A DNA stretch of 64,000 bases, from NCBI RefSeq assembly GCF_029227915.1, contig NC_079887.1, positions 9,176,001-9,240,000 of the forward strand. The letters are read 5' to 3'. The notes below the pieces were generated by a model. That model did no database searches. It had not been told where the DNA came from and saw only the letters and a program-made list of their open reading frames with translations. Every line of letters starts with the position of its first letter. Within the stretch, counting starts at the first letter, position 1. A program made the translations under genes and the position numbers. Shown here one piece after another: positions 9,471 through 22,060 of this stretch. Source of the DNA: Hydractinia symbiolongicarpus. Taxonomy: Eukaryota; Cnidaria; Hydrozoa; Anthoathecata; Hydractiniidae.

Positions 9471-10290
9471 AAGAGAGAACATGTTTCCATGTTTCCATGT
9501 TTCTTTTTATTGTTATTGGAGAGATATTCACGTTGTTTAGTAAAACATTTTTATTCCTGGCTGTGTAAATTCTTTAAATTTTCGTAAAAAATATATATGT
9601 GAAAATGCATCCATATGGTTGTACAGTGGTACACTATTTCATTACCCTCCGCATAGAATGGTAATAACATTTTGAGATATTTTTCTAAAGAGATTTTCAC
9701 GAAGGTGATGGGACGGTGAATTCGCCGGCCAAGTGTATCTGAGTATGCGCGCTTTTTTATGTTTCGAAGCAGCTTCTGATATTTAGCGAAGAAATTTTTC
9801 GCTGTGAACTTTTAGGGAATCAGAACGCAATTATCAGTGTTTATTATTAGAAAAACCCATAATTGGAAAGAATTCAAAGTAACTGTTTTTGTTTTTAATA
9901 CACAAACATTGCTTACGTTCATTGTTTTAAATTCGCAACATGTTTTACGTTTTACGCAGAAATCAAAGAAATATTTTCCAGACAATTCTCAGGCCGTTCA
10001 CAATTCACTTCGTGTAAATCCATCTTTAAGAAGTATAACGCCAATCATTTCATTATGTTGTCGTACTAGAAGATCGTAGACGCGCTTCTATTTATTATTA
10101 AAATTTAATTTTAAAATTTGACCCTATTCTTAAATTTATATTCTCTCACATCGTCACTTGCATTGTTATTTCTAAACACGTCTTAAGAAAATTTAGCTGT
10201 ACAGTAAAGCAAATTAGTTAAGAAAGCCTTGGTTCAGTTATCCCATAAAAAAATTAGATTCCGTCAACGTACTTTATTTTACTTTAACTA

Positions 10291-10774
10291 CATAAAACTT
10301 TCGCTATCAAAAATTAATTTATATTTTTTATAATTAATTTTTTTTATGTGCTATCAAACTGTAACACCTTAGACATGAAATATTCGAATAACGTTGTTCT
10401 TGTTCTAACCAACAGTTTTAATTAACCTGGTAATCAGTGACTGGCAATGGTCAACACGCCTAAACATACCATAACTATTGTAAAGAGAATTCCCTCAGTT
10501 TAACTGAATAATCTCTTTCTTATCACTAGACCATTATGATATTTGGTAACATCTACTATAAAAATCCAGTTGGGAAGGAGTAAGAGATGATTGGTACAAC
10601 CAGTTAAAAAATAACTTTCTTTTTTTCTAATGTTTTTATTGGGTATAACTTTAAAGGCAGATCAAAAGAATGCTTGACGTCATACTCCTCCAACAACAGC
10701 TAGGGAGATATTTGACCTTCCAATTTTATCGACGTCAAGCACCCGTCAACACATGCTAAAAAATAATTACAATA
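10291..10774. other. No gene seen
   Basis: AT-rich sequence without a convincing ORF, splice pattern or repeat boundary. It joins the peptide block to the palindrome at 10,775. Confidence 0.5.
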
Positions 10775-10814
10775 ATTATTATAGAGATAATTAATTAATT
10801 ATCTCTATAATAAT
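10775..10814. repeat. Perfect 40-bp palindrome
   Basis: The sequence reads identically on both strands for 20 bp each side of a centre between 10,794 and 10,795 (TTAA|TTAA core, flanked by TATAGAGATAA and its complement). It is entirely A/T except for two G/C pairs per arm. It may extrude as a cruciform or be a joined pair of element ends. Confidence 0.8.
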
Positions 10815-10839
10815 ATGTAGTGTGGTTGTGCGTCTGTGT

Positions 10840-12700
10840 GTCTTTAACAGGCAAACTGGATGTCCTAATTTTCCTTTGATGTCACCAAAATTTTCTTTCA
10901 AGTCACCCAAAAAAGTATTTCCAATTTGCCACAAATATCTTTAGCGTGTAATTTAGGAAACACAAACGAAACAAATGTAACAAGGGCTTCTTCGCTTCGA
11001 AAAAAGTGAAAAAAGCAAAAAGGTGGTGTGTTAAAAGCATATTAAACAAAAGCATAACTGAAGCAGTAAAATCGCAAAAGTAAAGTTAGAAGCCACGGGA
11101 AGTTACTTCAGCAGTGAAGAGTGGAGCTAGAAGTAGCATAGTAAAGTTAGAAGTAGAAAAGTGAAGCTTGAGTTTAAAGTCCATTTGAACTCACAAATAG
11201 TAAAAACTTTGATATTTGTAGACGTTCAGTTTTTATGTCGCTAGAGCTACGTGTCAGGCAGATTAGCCTTTTCCAGGAAAAAGTCACTTAAAAGCCTCAG
11301 CTTCTTAAAGTTTAAAATTTTCTGCATTTTTTATCAAAAAAGTTAGTATACTTGTTTACATTTTTTTTTGCAAAATAATAGACCCCGGTGCGTAACTAAT
11401 GTCCTACAATTCAAAATGCTACAAAAAGCTGTTAGCAGTCAACCAAGCAGATGTGCTAGCGAAACAAAAAAATTTTTTTTGCTGAACTTATTGCAAATGT
11501 CATAAATTTTATATTGCTATTGTCTCTGTTTATATGTTTTTTATTAAGCATAACTAGCTAGCTGGTTGTATGCGTCTTCCCAGTTTACCTATATTTTACT
11601 GGGTATCTGTCTTAGTTTTCAAGCTCCATAGCTAACCGATATTAATGTTGTTATTCCCCTATTAAGGTATTTATATCTGTCATAGTAGTCGAATTCAGGG
11701 ATTTTATTTGAGCACGAATTATGATGTAACAAGCAAAAAATCTTGCCCAAAACTTATTGTACTTTTAAGATAGTGTGAGAAATAATTAATTTCACGTTTC
11801 CAGTAAACTTTACATATATTAAATATGTTTATATTGTTTGTGTTGCAAACTGCTTTTTTAAAATACTGTGTAAACTTTTGGGGAAAAAGACCACATGCAA
11901 TATACTGAAAGAACAAATTTTGTACTATTCTGTGTTATAAACTTTCTTAAACTTTAAACTAACTGTATGTGATGTTAATTTTGCTGGAAGAAAATTCTAC
12001 GGTTTTGCGTTTTTGTTTTTGTTAAGAATTTTACAAAATATTTCGGAAATAAATATTTGGTGATAATAAATAATTACTGAATGCTCGGACTCAAACTATT
12101 TTTGTTCTTTTGACGGTTCATGTTTAACTTTTGTGAGGGAGGAACATATGCAATTATATATACTAAAAGAAACAATTTGATATTCTACACTTTCAAAGTT
12201 GTATATTGTATGCATTGAAATGAATGCTTTTTTCTGTAGTTTAACTTGAAGTATTTTATATTCAGTAGATGGTATCAGTAAAGACAATATAGAACATGCC
12301 AATTAAACAGATTTTTATTGATTTTGATTTTTTCCTTAGAAATCTTTGTATTCTACATTTAGCGTGAACTTTCGTGAGACAGGATCATATATACAATGTT
12401 TTCAAAATAATGATTTTTGTGATTTTAAATTTTCTCCTTTCTTATTTCTTATTTTACATTTCAGTTTTAAATGTTTAGTCATCATTAGATCATTAGACAA
12501 AAAAAATTGTTTTGTTAAACCCTTAAATTTACATTTTGTGCATGTTTTTGCGAAAGAGAGCTGTATGCAACTGAATAAATAACTTTTCAAAATTTACATT
12601 TAATGTTTTACAATCTTTGGCTTTTTGATATTGTTGTATATGGACTTAGGAATTGCCAATTTTTTTTTGTATCAAATGTTTGTGACTAAAGACTGGCTTT
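10840..12700 (+). repeat. Interspersed ~1.8 kb repeat, copy A (uninterrupted)
   Basis: This region matches, in inverted orientation, 32,650-31,988 followed by 27,960-26,620. Shared landmarks include the 11,210-11,300 segment (equal to 32,230-32,330 inverted) and the 11,570-11,720 segment (27,790-27,960 inverted). Copy A has no insertion where copy B carries the 4 kb composite element and so shows the pre-insertion site near 11,555-11,565. No conserved reading frame is seen, so it is probably a non-coding transposon derivative. Confidence 0.75.
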
Positions 12701-13081
12701 TGTTTGACTGTATTTTCGGTTAAAACGCAGAATCACTCACAGGCAATTTTATAACGACATAATTCGTTATCTAAGGTATTCCTAAATGTTTAAGCAAAGC
12801 AAGCAAGCAAACTGTAGTGACATTAAAATTAATTCATTCCTGTGTAAAAAGCGTAAAACATAGATAATATAGGTGGAAAATTGAATATTGATGCTTTGCT
12901 GTATAATTTACCCAATTTGTCACTCCATTGAACTCTGATATAATTTTTGGTTGACTTTATACAAAGTTTGATACGCATAAAGAAACCATAGCCTTAACTC
13001 ACAAGAATTCAAACAATAATGTGAAACTGTTATGTGCATTGTGCAACTCGTAAGTTTTCCCTATATCTTAAAAATTTGGTA

Positions 13082-13207
13082 ATCATGGAAGTAATGGCAT
13101 CTATCATGGAAATAATGGCATCTGTCATGGAAATAATGGCATCTATCATGGGAATAATGGCATCTATCATGGGAATAATGGCATCTATCATGGAAATAAT
13201 GGCATCT
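13082..13207. repeat. 21-bp tandem repeat, six units
   Basis: Six head-to-tail units of ATCATGGAAATAATGGCATC plus T, differing at one or two positions. The period is a multiple of three, so an open frame runs through it (repeating I-M-E-I-M-A-S), but nothing around supports translation. Confidence 0.9.
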
Positions 13208-15205
13208 TTACTATATTTGATATCGTAACAACTTCAATTACCAATAAAGTTGTTGGTTATTTCAAATAGGTACAAGAATTACATCTACTACCCAGCTGCA
13301 AACAGGGTTGATTAATTTAAATCCTGCAGAAATTTATGCATTATTTGCCTTATTAACTTTTGTGACACAGGTAGTGGTCGTTGAAGGCTCTGCTTCAGCT
13401 GCCACTTAAGTAATAACACCAATATTATTCTCTTCTGTCTCTCCATCGGATATATCGCCTTTGACATTGTCAATTAAATGTTATTTATGGATTTTATACA
13501 TTTAAAGAACTCGAATAGCACAATCGTGGAGTAAAGCAGTACCCCTATATATTGGATTAGGTAAAACAAATAGATCCAAAATGTACTTCCCACAAACGTT
13601 TTAAGTAACACATTTTACCTAAAAATAATGAACTCATTGGACCACATAAAACGCCCGTTTGTAGCCTGTATTAAATTCGGTTTGTAGTAAGAGTTAACCA
13701 CAACGTGGAAGGGGACAAATTGTAAATTTTTGTAAAGGTTTAAGAGAATTTGTTCACTTGATGAAAATATAATAAGAATAAGTAAGTAAGTAAGTAAGTG
13801 AGTAACTTCCATGCCATAACACATTAGATTTTATATCTTTTTTTGTAGAAAATGCACAAAGGGAATTTAAGTGTGGCCGAAAAAAAGTGTACGTGGTAGT
13901 AGCCACAAATTAAAGTGTAACTGGACGCAACGATGGATGTGGTAGAACACAAAAATCGTCGCTCCACCGTATTAACCTAAATTGCATATATTTTTGATTG
14001 TTGTATATTAACTTGTAAATACAACCATGCTAGTGGAAATATGAATGCACCTTTTCTCAAAAAGTGATAAAGTTATTTTCATTGTTGACATATTGTTATT
14101 CTGTAGACACAGTTATAAAAACTGTTAAATGCAGTAAAAATTATGAACAGTTTTTTTGTTTTTGATTACACATTGCATTGGTATGAAAGGACTGAAAAGA
14201 ATATATAATTCTATATAAATATATAATTTAAGCCTTAAGAAGGGACAAAAACGGGAATAAGGACAGCGAATATACTTTTCTACCCTTCAAAAAAAATTTA
14301 TATCTGTACTAAATGCACGCACACAGAAAAACATAAAGGGAGTGGTAAATAAAAAAGGCTAAAAAAGACAAATCGGCTAAAGCATATCGCCATATATATT
14401 CCTTTACTTTAAATACAAATTTATTAAAAATAATTTCCTCTTGTATGTTGTTGTTAAATGTCAAAAATGAATGTGTAAAATTTGGCGAATAGTTCCAAAG
14501 ATAATCCTTACAAAAGTTAGAATAAATCCTAGATTATAAGGGTTTTATGGAAATTTAAAAGGTTGCTTCGAGTAATGGCGGATTCCCGTGGTAATGAAGG
14601 ATTTGTTATTTACAAAAATGGGTATTATACCAGCGGTCACCATGAATTTCATAAGTATCCATCGCATTTGTTATTTCGTGCACATATAAGAATTTGTGTG
14701 TCTGTAGGCAGACTTTTTCGAGTACACTCACAGGCAAAAAATTAAAATTACTAATCAAAAGGCAAGCAAAAAACTGACCCGTCTTAGGAAAACAAACGAA
14801 AAATAACTTTTATTCACTATCTGTATGTCAATTGGCGAATCAAATTACCAAGTAGAAGCCATTTGACGTCTGCATGTTAACTAACTTGACAGTTCCTCTA
14901 CTGCGTGTCGTAGTGAAAATGTATTTTAGTATTAAAGACTTGTTAAAGTCAATGTTTTGATCAAAATGAAAATCTGGGCAATTTAAACATTCCTTGAATT
15001 TCATCATGTCGTATTTTTTCTTACAGACTGACCCAATGACACCAGATTAAATGTTTACTTAATAAAATCGCACACTTTTTTTCTGTGTGTGAGATAAAAC
15101 GACCGTTTGTATTTCTTGCTTTTTAATGTATATTTATATTTTACAGATACTTAATTTCGTGAATTTAACCAACATTGAAAATGAATAATGAAGAAAATTA
15201 CTAAC

Positions 15206-15342
15206 ACTAGTCCGTGTCTCGTGGAAAAATTCAAGGGTTCCCGTGTCCTTTTTATAACGCGTTGCGAGCGTCTCGCTACTTGTGGTATCATTTTGTGTGA
15301 CAAACGAGGTATATGGGTAAATAATCCTATATTATAATAAGA
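15206..15342 (-). mobile_element. Mini-Helitron, minus strand
   Basis: Read on the minus strand, it starts TCTTATTATAATATAGG at 15,342 and ends with a hairpin-like GAATTTTTCCACGAGAC and GGACTAGT at 15,206. Same family as the units at 8,481 and 26,375 (about 137 bp). Confidence 0.65.
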
Positions 15343-16742
15343 TTGTGCGAGTGATTATGTAAGTCCACGACAGGCAAATCACGAGTGACTTTCTTATGAC
15401 ATGGCGTTACGCTAAAATTTGCTATAAAAATAAGTAAGTCATCAAACAAGAAAGCAGGAGGTCTATTTGTTATTTATGCTACAGCACTGTACGTAGCTGT
15501 AATTTTTTAACTAATATAATTTTACACCCTGTTTACCACGCTTGTGACGTATCACAGGAAACAAGTTGTTTATCAACTGAAAAAAGAAATTTGAAGCTAA
15601 GAAGGTTGTCTTTTCCATAGCTTTTGTACTCATTTCCTTAAAATTAAACCTGAAAAAGTTATTTAAAACAATGCATGCCAATGATTACTCATCATGAATT
15701 TAGCTTAAAGTTTATTTATTTTTCCATATTTTCCATTTTGCTTATTTTTATACAAAATCTATCGGTTTCGTATATGGAAGTAATTTGAATCAAAAATGTA
15801 AAAAACAAATTTAGTTATGAATCTTTCTTAAAAAGCACGACGCACGATGATATAGCATCACAAAGAGAATTGATTGATTTGCAATTAGATGTAGTAACTT
15901 ATAGCAGGCTTTATTTTATTAAGGCATTATACATTTGCTAACCATAGTCATGCTAAAAGCTTTAAGAATAATGAGGATGTCAAAAAAGTTAAGAGCATAT
16001 TGAGGCTAAAACAAAAATGCACTATCCTTATAAAAACAGCGTGTATATCCTAGAGAAGAATTTATATCAACTGTAAAGAAGTAATTTTTCCGTTGTTATT
16101 GTTTTTAACTCTTCAGAGTGTGGTGATTCAGTGTTGTTGTCCTAATTCTAAACATAACCAAATGTAAGCAAACTTCAGTCAATGTTTACTTCTGTTAAGT
16201 TACAATCTTTTGAAGTATATTCTATTTTTAAATTCGGAAACGCTGCATTGTTATCATGCACGGCACGTTTGCGCTGTTTTCTTGATACATAAATCAAAAC
16301 AATTGATTTTCTTGATTACAAGTTTGCGTCTGTTAGGCAAACTGTTCCTTTAATATTTTGAGTGAAATTTGCAATAGATATAAAATATAGCGAAATGATT
16401 TTTATTTTTCTACTTATGTGTTAAAGGTACTGTCCGATTAAAAAACAATATCTTTTTTTTTGTTTTATTAAGTATCAAAAATAGCGAAGATTGCACTCTT
16501 AAACAACAAAGATTTATATCCAATACTTAGCACCATCGTTTATTTGTTATGATCTTGTCTCAATCGCCTACCATCTTCACGAACTTTCGAACGCGGCAAA
16601 AGGACTGGGTAAATTCATTATTCAGCACATTTTTGCTTGTGACGTAGCTACCTGGCTTCTTATTAGGCGAACCCCCTGACTTCCGCATCGAACGACTAAA
16701 TGTTTATTTATAATTTTTTTCCTTTGCTTAAAAAAGTTCTTC

Positions 16743-17520
16743 ATGAAGATAGCAATGAATGAAAATAATTTGCAGGTTCTAGGATTTCAATTCGAGCCGG
16801 AAAGAGTAGGGGATGATGAGCTAGTTCCGACTTTTCAAGACGTAGACGAACATAACATTGCCAGAGACCTTGTTGCTTCTACTCGCCTAAATGTTGAAGC
16901 AGGTCTATGGTGCCTGTGCGATAAATGTGAGAGGATGCCCTCTGAAGTAGAATGTTTGTGCTGTCACGAGATATAGATTCTATTAAATACTTTCAATTAC
17001 ATGGTATAAAATTTTCTACTCCTTCATAAGAATTTCTTAGATGCGAGTGTGATTGAGTAATATTGTAATATTTTTCAGATAAAAAATGTATTACGGAACA
17101 CGAAGATTTCCGAGCGGTGGTTTTATTGAAGAATACGCTGTGGACAGCTTTGGTGGCACTCCATGACAGAGAGAGCAGAGGATTGTTGAAACGTGACGAA
17201 GTATCAAACAAGTAAGCAATAAAAAGACCCTGGGTTTGAAGTTGTTTATACTTACTCATTTTTTTGCACTGTACAATAAACTATTTACAACTTTGTTTAG
17301 ATCGTACCGCTATGCCGCTTATCGACAGTTTTGCTGGTTCGTGCACAATCGTTTGGGTAGGGGGGTGCGACGAGTTATACCAGCATGTGCGGTATCCAAG
17401 ATTCGCGAGGAGTTCCCTAGTGCTGACGGCGTTTATGTTGGTTACAAAGACGGGGTAGAAATTCCAGAGCTTAATATTTCATGGGAGGGGGGAAATTATT
17501 TAAACGGAAGCCTAATTTAA
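16743..17520 (+). CDS. Zinc-binding protein with P2X7-receptor C-terminal-like domain, three exons
   Basis: Exon 1 (ATG 16,743 to about 16,970) encodes the cysteine cluster GLWCLCDKCERMPSEVECLC. Exon 2 (about 17,097-17,211, acceptor TTTTTCAG, donor AA|GTAAGC) encodes CITEHEDFRAVVLLKNTLWT. Exon 3 (17,301-17,520, acceptor TTGTTTAG) encodes SYRYAAYRQFCWFVHNRLGR, then RRVIPACAVSKIREEFPSAD and a stop. The C-x-C-x2-C ... MP ... E-C-x-C-C ... R-Y-x-A-Y-R ... VIPxC-x-V-x-x-I-R-x-x-F-P order is that of the cytosolic zinc-containing tail of P2X7 receptors, here without a channel domain. Exon 1 runs into ATATAG with no GT donor in the right phase, so splicing of exon 1 is doubtful. It lies inside the Kolobok-like element, so is probably element cargo. 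Role unknown. Confidence 0.65.
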
Positions 17521-17534
17521 AAAAAGTACAAAAT

Positions 17535-18353
17535 CTACAACTTAATTCTTTTAAATTGTTGACTCTTTTCCACGATCTTTTCTTTTGGAGGTCGTTCTTC
17601 AGGCGCTATCTGTAAAGAACATTGGCGTTTTAAACGAGATTCACTCGTCGCTTTTCTCTTCAACTGAGTTCTTTTTAAAATTTTGCGAACGATGTAGGTC
17701 AAGTATTCATAGTTTTTTTCCTCTCGTACAACTTTCGCAACAAACCGTTTATTGGGCTTGGAATACGCGACTCGACATGGCGGAATTTTTTCGCCTTCCT
17801 CATCCGTTGTACACTTCTATAATAAAGTTATAAATAAAGTCATTAGTTAGGAAAAAAAAATTATAAAAAAATACTGACATGGTTTATTTCTTGAAAATCC
17901 TAAATATTCTTACCTGAGCCCGATCAACGTTGTTGTTATGGTCTAGTATTGCTAGTTGAGTCCCACCAATCATCTTCTCCATTCTAAAGTAGGTGGCTTT
18001 GGGTAAGTAACGGATCTTCAGCGTATGAAAAACCTCCAGTAGGGTGGTGTGGATTTGCTCCGTCAGTTGCTGTAGATCCTTTACCAACATTGGTTGGGCA
18101 ACGATTTTTACCAATTTCTCGTGCGCAGCCAACCCATTACAAGCCACTCTTTGCGAAGTGCTTCTTCTTCTGATAATGTAGGGTGGTCGCATTTTTTGTA
18201 ATATTTATTGTATTTCCAAAACTTCGTAGCAACACAAGATTGCAAAGTATTTTCATAAAAATTACGACACGTTTTATTTTTAACATGTTTCGACTTTACC
18301 AAAGTCATTTTCAGAATATTATACAAAAGTTGATACATACATTCTTTATACAA
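17535..18353 (-). pseudogene. Kolobok-type transposase C-terminal fragment
   Basis: On the minus strand CDHPTLSEEEALRKEWL is followed, after a frameshift near 18,130-18,150, by AHEKLVKIVAQPMLVKDLQQ, then the signature LEVFHTLKIRYLPKATYF and TQLAILDHNNNVDRAQ. The exon ends at 17,914 with donor CAG|GTAAG. A second exon, 17,816-17,535 (acceptor TTATTATAG, in phase), encodes a basic tail ending at TAG 17,535-17,537. The 'K-D-L-x-x-L-T-x-x-x-H-T ... L-A-x-L-D-H-N' block is the conserved end of Kolobok/THAP-related transposases; the DDE core and THAP finger are absent. One frameshift and the truncation make it non-functional. Confidence 0.65.
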
Positions 18354-19077
18354 AAATTTTTTCGAAAGTTATTTAAATATTTCCCAAAAGTACAATTTTA
18401 TATGAATTATACACAAGCTAATCCATATTGACAAAATAATATTAGATAAACTAACAAAAGTTAGTTAAATAAAATTTATATACACAATTTGTTTAAGACA
18501 ATTAAATATTTCCCAAAAGTACAATTTTTTAAATGAATTTACACATGCTAAATCAATATCTTGATGTCGTAATTTTTATGAAAATATTTATTGTGTGCGA
18601 ACACATGCCTGTTGACTGAATGGTGGTTGCTGAAGTAAATCGCTCTGCCAACTCCTCACCGTTTCCGTTACACGTTGCGATCGACCAATATAAATGATTC
18701 ACGATTTTATAATTCCATATGAATAATTTATAAAAAGCGGTTTTTCACAATTCAGGGGGTAAAATTACCAAAATTTTTAAACATATAATAAAATATCAGC
18801 CTGGCCCACGTTTTATTTATTTTGGTCAGTTCGGCGCGCTCCAGGTAAATACGTCACACACGGCATATTATTTCAGCCTCGCTTTAGTGCCTATCATCCA
18901 CCATTTATATAAACAATCGAAGCGAGAGACCGCATACATTTTTGTAAACAAGAATGAGATGTTGTTCAGTTGGTTTTAGGTAAGAAAACAAATAATTATT
19001 TAATTCTTTTATAGAAATTAGTTACAAATAAGAATTTTTTGTCAAAATTTTAGTTGATTTTTAATCGGACAGTACCT

Positions 19078-22060
19078 TTATTAAAAACTGTTGATTTGTC
19101 TTATAATTTGAGTAAAGTTTTGGGAGGACTGCTATATGCAATAGACCGAATAGCTGATTTTGGTATGACGTGTTACAAACTGTACAGTGTGGATATTTTG
19201 GAATAGCCTTTTTTGCATGACTTAGCGCAATATGTTGAATTATTTTTAATTTCTGGTAAATTCTTTCCCTGATGTCCTTGTGCACGGCAAAGGAAAAGTT
19301 TTAGCAGATATTGCTTTTTAGGTAACGGTCGTTAGACACATTTGATTTTGTTTGGACATTTTGCATTTTTATTTTTTAATTATTCTATTTATTTTTTCTT
19401 GCACCTGCTAATATTTCTAGATGTTTTCTTTTAGCGGGTATAAATATAGAATAATGCAGATTGTGAGAATTAAAAATGAAAAATACTGTGCCGTATGTTT
19501 TTGTTTGATATCCGTTACACGTATTCAACGAGAGATTCAGTGGATTTTTTACGGGGAAGCGGCTACTATAGATTAGGCCATAATTGTTTAAGCTTTAGCA
19601 AACAAAGCAAAAAATGTGAAGCAACCATTTGCTGCATGAAGTATGTCGCGAGGCTTACAGACTTTTCATCTTTTTGAGGAAACAAACATATAAAATCGGA
19701 TGACAGAACAATACTAATATCTTTCCATTAATAGATATATATTTGAAATACACAAAATATAGAGAGTCAAACCAAACTAAAGAAACTTACCATTTAAGGA
19801 ACGCTTTTGCCCACTTATGCACTGGATTTTGTTATCACAACCCCCTATTTTTTTCGAGTTTTTGATTTTGGTTTTTTTCGGATTTTAGTTTTCATGAAAA
19901 TAGGAAGCTGAAAACGGTGCTTAACAAATTATCAGAAATAATTTGTATGTTTGTTTCAATTTCTATACTACCTATCCCAATTAAAACATATGAAGCTCAA
20001 TCCTTGTAAACATGTTACAGATTATAATTGCTGACAAAATAAAGCCACAGTTCTTTAAAATGTCTAATGCAAAGGTGTATAAAATTAATATAATACAATA
20101 TATAATTTTCGGGAATAAGAATAATTGAAAAAAAAATCCTCGTCCCCAGGGTTTGTTATCGCTTACTTGACGGCTAAACAAGATCCTGGTATAGGCTGCA
20201 TTTCATAACCCGTATAGTGGATTAACATAAATAATTAATGAGTTTGTGCCGCTGTTACAGTTTCTGCGGCCAGTTAAAGCAATTTGATCAAGTCCTTTAC
20301 ACATAGCGGGGATGATGTCTTTTGGTTATTTATATTTTTTAACGCTTCACTTTAGAAAGTTTTATTTTAAACCAAGTAATTATTTGTTACCCTAGAACTA
20401 TAGTTTATCGTGATTAAATCTGTTAAGAAGCATTATTTGTCATATATAAACAAAATGTGGTAAGTTGTGATTAGATAAAGCTGATTTTGTTAGGACATAC
20501 TGATACAAGACAGCCTTACTCAATTTAGCTAGCTAGCTGCTATTTTACAAGTCAAAATGTGTAAGTCTTAGATTGTGTTATGTAGCTAGTTATATGTCCA
20601 ATAAGAAAACAAAACTAAAGCTAGCTTAGATAGCTGATTATCTAAGTTATAAAATATTTTTGTCAATGTCCTATAAATGTTAGCTAAATAATTTGTTATA
20701 AGCAACCCTGGTCAAGCCAGTTGAAAATATTATATATATAGGTTTATATTTGGGTCAAAATTAACAACGCTTAGCTACCTTTAGTCCTTATATCGGTAGA
20801 CTACGATATGATCACTTCCCTCAGCTATCAACTTGCCCAGTATAGTTTTTTTACAAGCAAATATACTGCGTTTAAGCAGTAATATGTGATCCAAAGTTCA
20901 TATTCCCAATTGTGTTGGTAAATAAAGGTGCTAGGTGCCAAAAACAATTAGCTAAAAACTTACAGCAAGGCCTTAGCAATTTAATGCTTGACACAAGACA
21001 TAAATTAACTTACTATCACTTTAATGTGCTATATATCGTATAGCATTAGCCATTTAATGATTTCGTAGCACCCAAAATAAGTCATTTTGTTACCACTCCC
21101 TATCTCTTGTAACCAATCATAACAAATCTAGTATCACACACATCCCACACACACATTTTACGTAATATCTCAAATTTTAAGACCTTGTCTATTCATTTCC
21201 ATATTCATTGCATACCAAACGCAAACTAGTGCTCTAAAAAAATATCAGGGCCATTTATTAAGCATACAAGATGACATTTGTGGTACTTTGTGTAAGTCAA
21301 AAGCCAAAAAACAAATCAAGATATAGATCCGGCACTGAAATATCTGACATACATAAAAACTAAATCTCTTTTCTTTGGTTAGTATTTTTCAGCTGTAAAT
21401 CCTTTTTGCGGTGTTTTCAGATACACATTTTTGTTCGAAACGTGACATTTTCTACCTATGACTGGTGTTGCTAAATTTTGCACAAGTGTGACGTTTCTGC
21501 TTGCTAGCTATCATGACAGACCAACAAAATTTTAAACTTTTTAAGGAGTTACATTATTTGTTTATAATAATTGGAAGACACATTTTAGCTAATCTGACTA
21601 AAACTATACTTTAGGAAGAGCACTTGTCTTTTATGTAGAAAAATGAATAAAAAATACATTTTTTTTATTTCGTAATGGCTTTTTAAGCTCGCCGGTGTAC
21701 ATGCAATACATCTCTTTAAACCTCCTTGGCACATGTTACCAAGATTAGCTAGCTAGCTAGTATTTTCTTATCCAGCTAAATTGCCAAAGCCATGTTTTTT
21801 ACAAAGTCTTAAGAAGAACCTTATTATCAATCAAAATGTCAAAAATGACATCTTTCCTAAAAATATTTAGCAACCGTTTAGTTCACCGTTTTTTGCACAT
21901 TTCCACATAAACTTTCAATGTAATCAGCCATCTTTTATTTATCTATGTCTGATGTAAGCCAATCGCATTGCAGAACTCGTCGGCCTCTACCAGTGGTAAT
22001 TTCGACGTCCGCTTCAATTTCAAAAGGGCAAAAACCGTGGGGACAAGGTTGAGAAAAAAT
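19078..22060. other. No gene seen; old repeat fragments
   Basis: The segment 19,980-20,180 is similar in inverted orientation to about 25,110-24,960, showing an old inverted duplication around the peptide cluster. Several AGCTAGCTAGCT runs occur between 20.5 and 21.8 kb. Open frames are short and unsupported. Confidence 0.5.

Larger units (their letters stand above)
8210..10290 (+). repeat. Duplicated block, copy 1, carrying a cysteine-peptide gene
   Basis: Sequence from about 8,210 to 10,290 is alignable by eye to 22,061-23,690 (same orientation) and, in part, to 24,920-23,940 (inverted). The block holds ~1 kb upstream of the peptide gene, the gene and ~0.8 kb downstream. Copy 1 differs by an inserted tandem Helitron array (8,481-8,868) at a site still empty in copies 2 and 3. 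No further gene is seen in 9,480-10,290; the short ORFs there are not conserved in frame between copies. Confidence 0.8.
12900..16424. other. Gene-poor stretch with simple repeats
   Basis: No supported gene. It contains a 21-bp minisatellite (13,082-13,207), a short TAAG microsatellite near 13,782-13,803 and a minus-strand mini-Helitron (15,206-15,342). Short ORFs here lack codon bias, domains or splice context. Confidence 0.5.
16425..19077. mobile_element. Kolobok-like DNA transposon (2.65 kb, non-autonomous)
   Basis: Inverted ends AGGTACTGTCCGATTAAAAA (from 16,425) and its complement ending at 19,077 define the element. It is preceded by TTAA (16,421-16,424) and followed by TTAT (19,078-19,081), an imperfect form of the TTAA target duplication typical of Kolobok and piggyBac. 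Inside are a plus-strand gene with a P2X7-C-terminal-like domain and a minus-strand fragment matching the conserved C-terminal part of Kolobok-type transposases. The catalytic core is missing, so mobility would need an enzyme supplied elsewhere. Confidence 0.7.

Noticed and set aside
13034-13228. 64-codon ORF with repeated IMEIMAS
   Set aside because: It is the 21-bp minisatellite read in frame; no flanking exon, no codon bias.
18948-18985. ATG-AGATGTTGTTCAGTTGG followed by GTAAG, like a first THAP exon
   Set aside because: It points out of the element, and no partner exon encoding the rest of a THAP finger follows.
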